Positions 61,100-64,000 of a DNA stretch of 64,000 bases are shown piece after piece; position 1 is the stretch's first letter, and every line of letters begins with the position of its first letter. The DNA comes from Apostichopus japonicus (taxonomy: Eukaryota > Echinodermata > Holothuroidea > Aspidochirotida > Stichopodidae): contig NC_092582.1 in NCBI RefSeq assembly GCF_037975245.1, positions 14,486,077 through 14,550,076 of the forward strand. Reading direction: 5' to 3'. Both the position numbers and the translations under genes were made by a program. The notes beneath the pieces were generated by a model that was given only the letters and a program-made list of their open reading frames with translations, did not search any database and was not told the DNA's origin.

Positions 61100-62905
61100 C
61101 TGTACGAGGAAGATAAATCATAAATATGTCATTTATATAGTGCTAAATCACAAGAAGTATCAAAGCGCTTCACAATAAAAACAAAAAAAACGATGAAAAA
61201 GGAAGTAAATACAGTGAAAACAAATAATAACCTAATCAAAAGAATCCTAAAATACCAACACAAAAAATTAAAGAACAATAAGAGGTTATTAAAAAAAAAT
61301 AAGAGGTTATTAAAATACAATAGGAGGTTATAGAAAAAATATATATATAAAAAAACAATAGGAGGTTATAAAAGTACAATAAGAGGTTATAACAAACAAG
61401 ATATTATAAAATGGTAATATTACATAAAATAACTTTATTAAAAATAAGTCTTCAAACGATATATGGCAGCGTTGGACTGGATATATGAGTAAAGGTCAGT
61501 AGAATGATGGTCCCAAGTTTGAATATGTTGTGACCATTTTTTTGACTTTCTAGCATATTCTAGCATATTTGTCAATACTGACAACCATTGGAAGCTAAGC
61601 ATGACAATTTTTCTACTTATGTCACCAGATCTGGCGAGGAGTAAATGTCTCAAAGGGAGAATCTGTGGGAGATAATGAAGGTTCTTGGAGAAGGCTAAAT
61701 TACGACTGGATATTTTCTGAGTCATAGAATGAATAGAGTAGAGATCGAAAACCTCTCAGGGTATAAATCGAAGGTTTAATACATTGATGAGACTTACCAG
61801 TGGAGACGAAGAGTATGAAGAAATGCAGACAGACCTTCCATGAAGAGAAGGATACCTATGGTGAGGGTGGCCCAGACTGCGAATGTAGCCCATATCAGGA
61901 TGGTCCCGAGAACGGGACCGTCTGCGCCTAGGCCGATGCCTAGCAACATAGTCCACAAGACTTCAGAGAGTTCTGTGAAGATAAAGGGGATGAAGCTTTG
62001 TAACGCTTTGGTTCTAACTGTTCAACTTTTGGATGTATTTTTATTCTTGAAAGAATGAAAGGGGGAATGCACGATGTAACTCCCAAAGGTGGAGAATGTG
62101 GGTGAGTGGATGGGTGGGTGTGTAAGAGGACAAGTAAAATCTCTTTATTAGCTGTCCCAAACCAGGACCAACTCCCACAGTGGAAAATGTGGGGTGAGAT
62201 GTGTGCGTGTGGGTGGGTCGGTTAGAGGACACGAAGAATTTCTTTATTAGTTGTCCCAAACTAGGGAGAAGGTTGGGTGAGATGTGGGTGGGTTAGAGGA
62301 AGAGAGAGAAAAATCAGGATGGGGGTAGTGAGAATTTACACTAAAGGATATTAAAAGTCACACCAATTACGCTCATCTCACCATCTCATAATATACCTAC
62401 ATAGGCCACCCCCTGCCCCCCCCCCCCCTGCCAAACACATACACCCAGGGATAGTCAACTAATAACACATTTGTCCTCTGTGAAGCCAACAAGATATAAC
62501 ATTTCAATGATAAATTCCAAATTTAAATATTTTCAAATAAAAACACTTTGTGTTCTCTAACTCTATATTTTGCATTTTTTAAACTTATGTCAGTCTTTCT
62601 TCTCCCTTTTACATACACCTCCCCCATCCTCCTACCCCTCTCCCACCTGGCAAACTCAAACAGGAGAACTTAACGTTGAATTGTTACAGATAATTGAAAC
62701 ATGTGAGATCTATAATCCTTCCAGAATAATCATAAAAAGAAACCAAGTTAAGACTTCTACGTTCTGACGTGACTTTTACAGACTCACCTGCATGAGCCAG
62801 ACTCAGGGCCCAGAGTCGGAGATAAGAGGCAGTGTGTGAGACGCAACCCAGACAAAACTCAATCGTATGAATGGCTTGATGGACGAAAACTTCTCCAAAT
62901 TCAAA
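61009..62905 (-). CDS. ATP6V0A: V-type ATPase subunit a, C-terminal exons
   Basis: Three minus-strand exons (62905-62788, 61972-61798, 61099-61009) join in phase to the last 128 residues of the 100-116 kDa V0 subunit a. Motifs are [32 protein letters not shown] (with the membrane arginine that in yeast Vph1p is essential for proton transfer), [24 protein letters not shown] (second conserved arginine) and VEFQSKFF, ending KVILENRDD and TAA at 61011-61009. The protein forms the proton half-channels of the vacuolar/endosomal pump. The preceding exons, which should encode the other membrane helices, are not recognisable up to 64000, so the gene extends beyond the window. Confidence 0.95.
61260..61400. 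repeat. CAATAAGAGGTTAT tandem repeat in V-ATPase intron
   Basis: About six short units of (ACA)ATA(A/G)GAGGTTAT with A-rich spacers, in the intron between the last two exons. It is preceded at about 61130-61175 by a TTTATATAGTGCTAAATC...CAAAGCGCTTCACA stretch of the kind found at the ends of dispersed repeats in many marine animals. Confidence 0.7.
61798..61972 (-). CDS. ATP6V0A: V-ATPase a penultimate exon
   Basis: A 175-nt exon. Acceptor TTCACAG, donor TG|GTAAGT inside the Trp codon of RLHW. It encodes [20 protein letters not shown], a hydrophobic helix ([20 protein letters not shown]) and [15 protein letters not shown]. Another frame of the same strand stays open over this stretch, but only this one matches the family. 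Confidence 0.95.
62788..62905 (-). CDS. ATP6V0A: V-ATPase a exon with essential arginine
   Basis: A 118-nt exon. Acceptor CCACTCCAG on the minus strand, then [20 protein letters not shown], then [17 protein letters not shown], with donor GCAG|GTGAGT (phase 0 in, 1 out). It is nearly identical to the family consensus. Confidence 0.95.
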
Positions 62906-64000
62906 CTGGAGTGGAGAGAATATAATCAAAAAAGAAAAATAATAACAAATAAAGAATGAGATTGACACCAAAAGCCAAGAAAAGGATGAAGATGAAATTA
63001 TGACTGATCATTGAGAAATCACAATCAGCTCCTTTTTTTTGTGGACAGGATAGGATTTTTTTTCAGAGTACCATTTCACCGTACAGCAAGTGGTTATTAG
63101 TACATTTCACTTAGGCAACTGTGTCAATGGTCGGTCTCTGAGGGGGCTCCTGCAATACAATGCCTGGACTACAATAGCACGTAATAAAAAAACATATATA
63201 TATATGCTGCAAAGTCTCACACAATAGCCACTGCTGGCCTTCATAGAAAATGAATAAAATATTGGTCTGAAAGGGCAATTACTTTGACGACGCCAAGCAG
63301 CCACACGGGGGAAGTGGGAGAAAGCTGAATGGCTTATAACTCGCACTTCACATTGAGTGATTATCCAAGAACAAATTTTCAGCTCAATTTGGAGTATTTC
63401 ACAATTTGGGATCCCACCTTAGTTAAGCCAACCAGGATTCTAGGTCTCATTCCTTTTGATGCAACGGCCTTTATAAATTCGACAGTAGCACTGGTACCTC
63501 CATTCTTTCGTACCCTGTCACCCTTACAGCCACTGATTTTACAACTGGTGCGGCTTTTTCTTTTAGATGTGGTGCCCGACCAATTTGATAACCACTGTGC
63601 TGCCTCCTCACCTGCGGTGGAGTCATCCGCCGGTTATTACTAATTATTTGATTTTAACAACATCATGATAAATTATAACAGATAAATTTTTCTCCACACC
63701 TGTCTGTCTTTGTCCTTCTCCAGTTTAATCCCTACCCCTTCCCTTAATCCTCTCTTTGTCCCTCCACTGTTTATCTCCTACCTCTCCTCTTCCCCTATTG
63801 GTTTTTTCTTTCTTCTCTCCAACTCTTGTCTTCTAATCCCCTTACATCTATCTCTTTGTGTTCACCACGCTCATTAACCTGTCTGTATTCTGTGCGAGTT
63901 TTTTGTCTCTTCTGTTACTGTTACTTGTCATTTAGCCTTTGAAGAAGATCCTACTATGATTGAAACGTCAGGCCAACTTACTTTTACACAACAGATAATG
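62906..64000. other. Intron or 5' region of V-ATPase a gene, repeat-containing
   Basis: No exon is recognised. A plus-strand frame at 63329-63643 (104 codons) lies upstream of the element end at 63935-63991 and may be part of the same repeat. T/C-rich sequence fills 63660-63930. Confidence 0.5.
63935..63991 (+). repeat. Single arm of the 58672-58797 repeat
   Basis: TTTAGCCTTTGAAGAAGATCC, then GAAACGTCAGGCC and CTTACTTTTACACAA match the right arm at 58741-58797 with about five differences. It probably marks the end of a longer element reaching leftwards. Confidence 0.75.

Noticed and set aside
61756-61956. Arg-rich minus-strand frame of 66 codons
   Set aside because: It is out of frame with the V-ATPase exon at 61798-61972, which matches the family closely.

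Overview
This is eukaryotic nuclear DNA from an animal. It is AT-rich, gene-sparse and intron-rich, with GT-AG introns, many TA microsatellites, frequent G or C homopolymer runs, and several families of short non-autonomous mobile elements. The gene content (an NSP/BCAR3 adaptor, a carboxypeptidase E-like enzyme, an NR2E nuclear receptor and V-ATPase subunit a) is bilaterian. The style of repeats suggests a marine invertebrate, possibly an echinoderm; that placement is my inference and is not proven by the sequence.

Layout. (1) 1218-6984, plus strand: the 3' part of a BCAR3/SH2D3-type adaptor with an SH2 exon, three NSP-type C-terminal (Cdc25/RasGEF-like) exons and a candidate 52-nt microexon. 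Its second exon runs straight into a 33-bp minisatellite of 20 units, each carrying a copy of the exon end and its splice donor. (2) 11370-20443, plus: a complete seven-exon carboxypeptidase E-like gene with signal peptide, zinc ligands, catalytic Glu and transthyretin-like domain; polyadenylation signal at 20493. (3) 20500-38088: a 17.5-kb interval with no gene I can support. It holds a SINE, two hAT-type MITEs, a four-copy 241-bp tandem array and many microsatellites. (4) 38089-51935, plus: an NR2E-family nuclear receptor (PNR/tailless group) in six coding exons, with an 8.7-kb intron inside the DNA-binding/hinge region. (5) 54644-55942, minus: an intronless coiled-coil protein I do not recognise. 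(6) 61009-62905, minus: the last three exons of the V-ATPase a subunit, whose upstream exons lie beyond the right edge or were not found.

The genes are unrelated in function and do not form an operon or cluster. The most unusual items are the splice-donor minisatellite; a small interspersed family with two copies 40-50 bp upstream of 3' splice sites in two different genes; a near-perfect 57-bp inverted repeat with a hammerhead-like core, whose half-site recurs at the right edge; and recurring CTCF-core-like motifs. All exon boundaries are by eye, from splice consensus, reading phase and remembered family alignments. No search was run.
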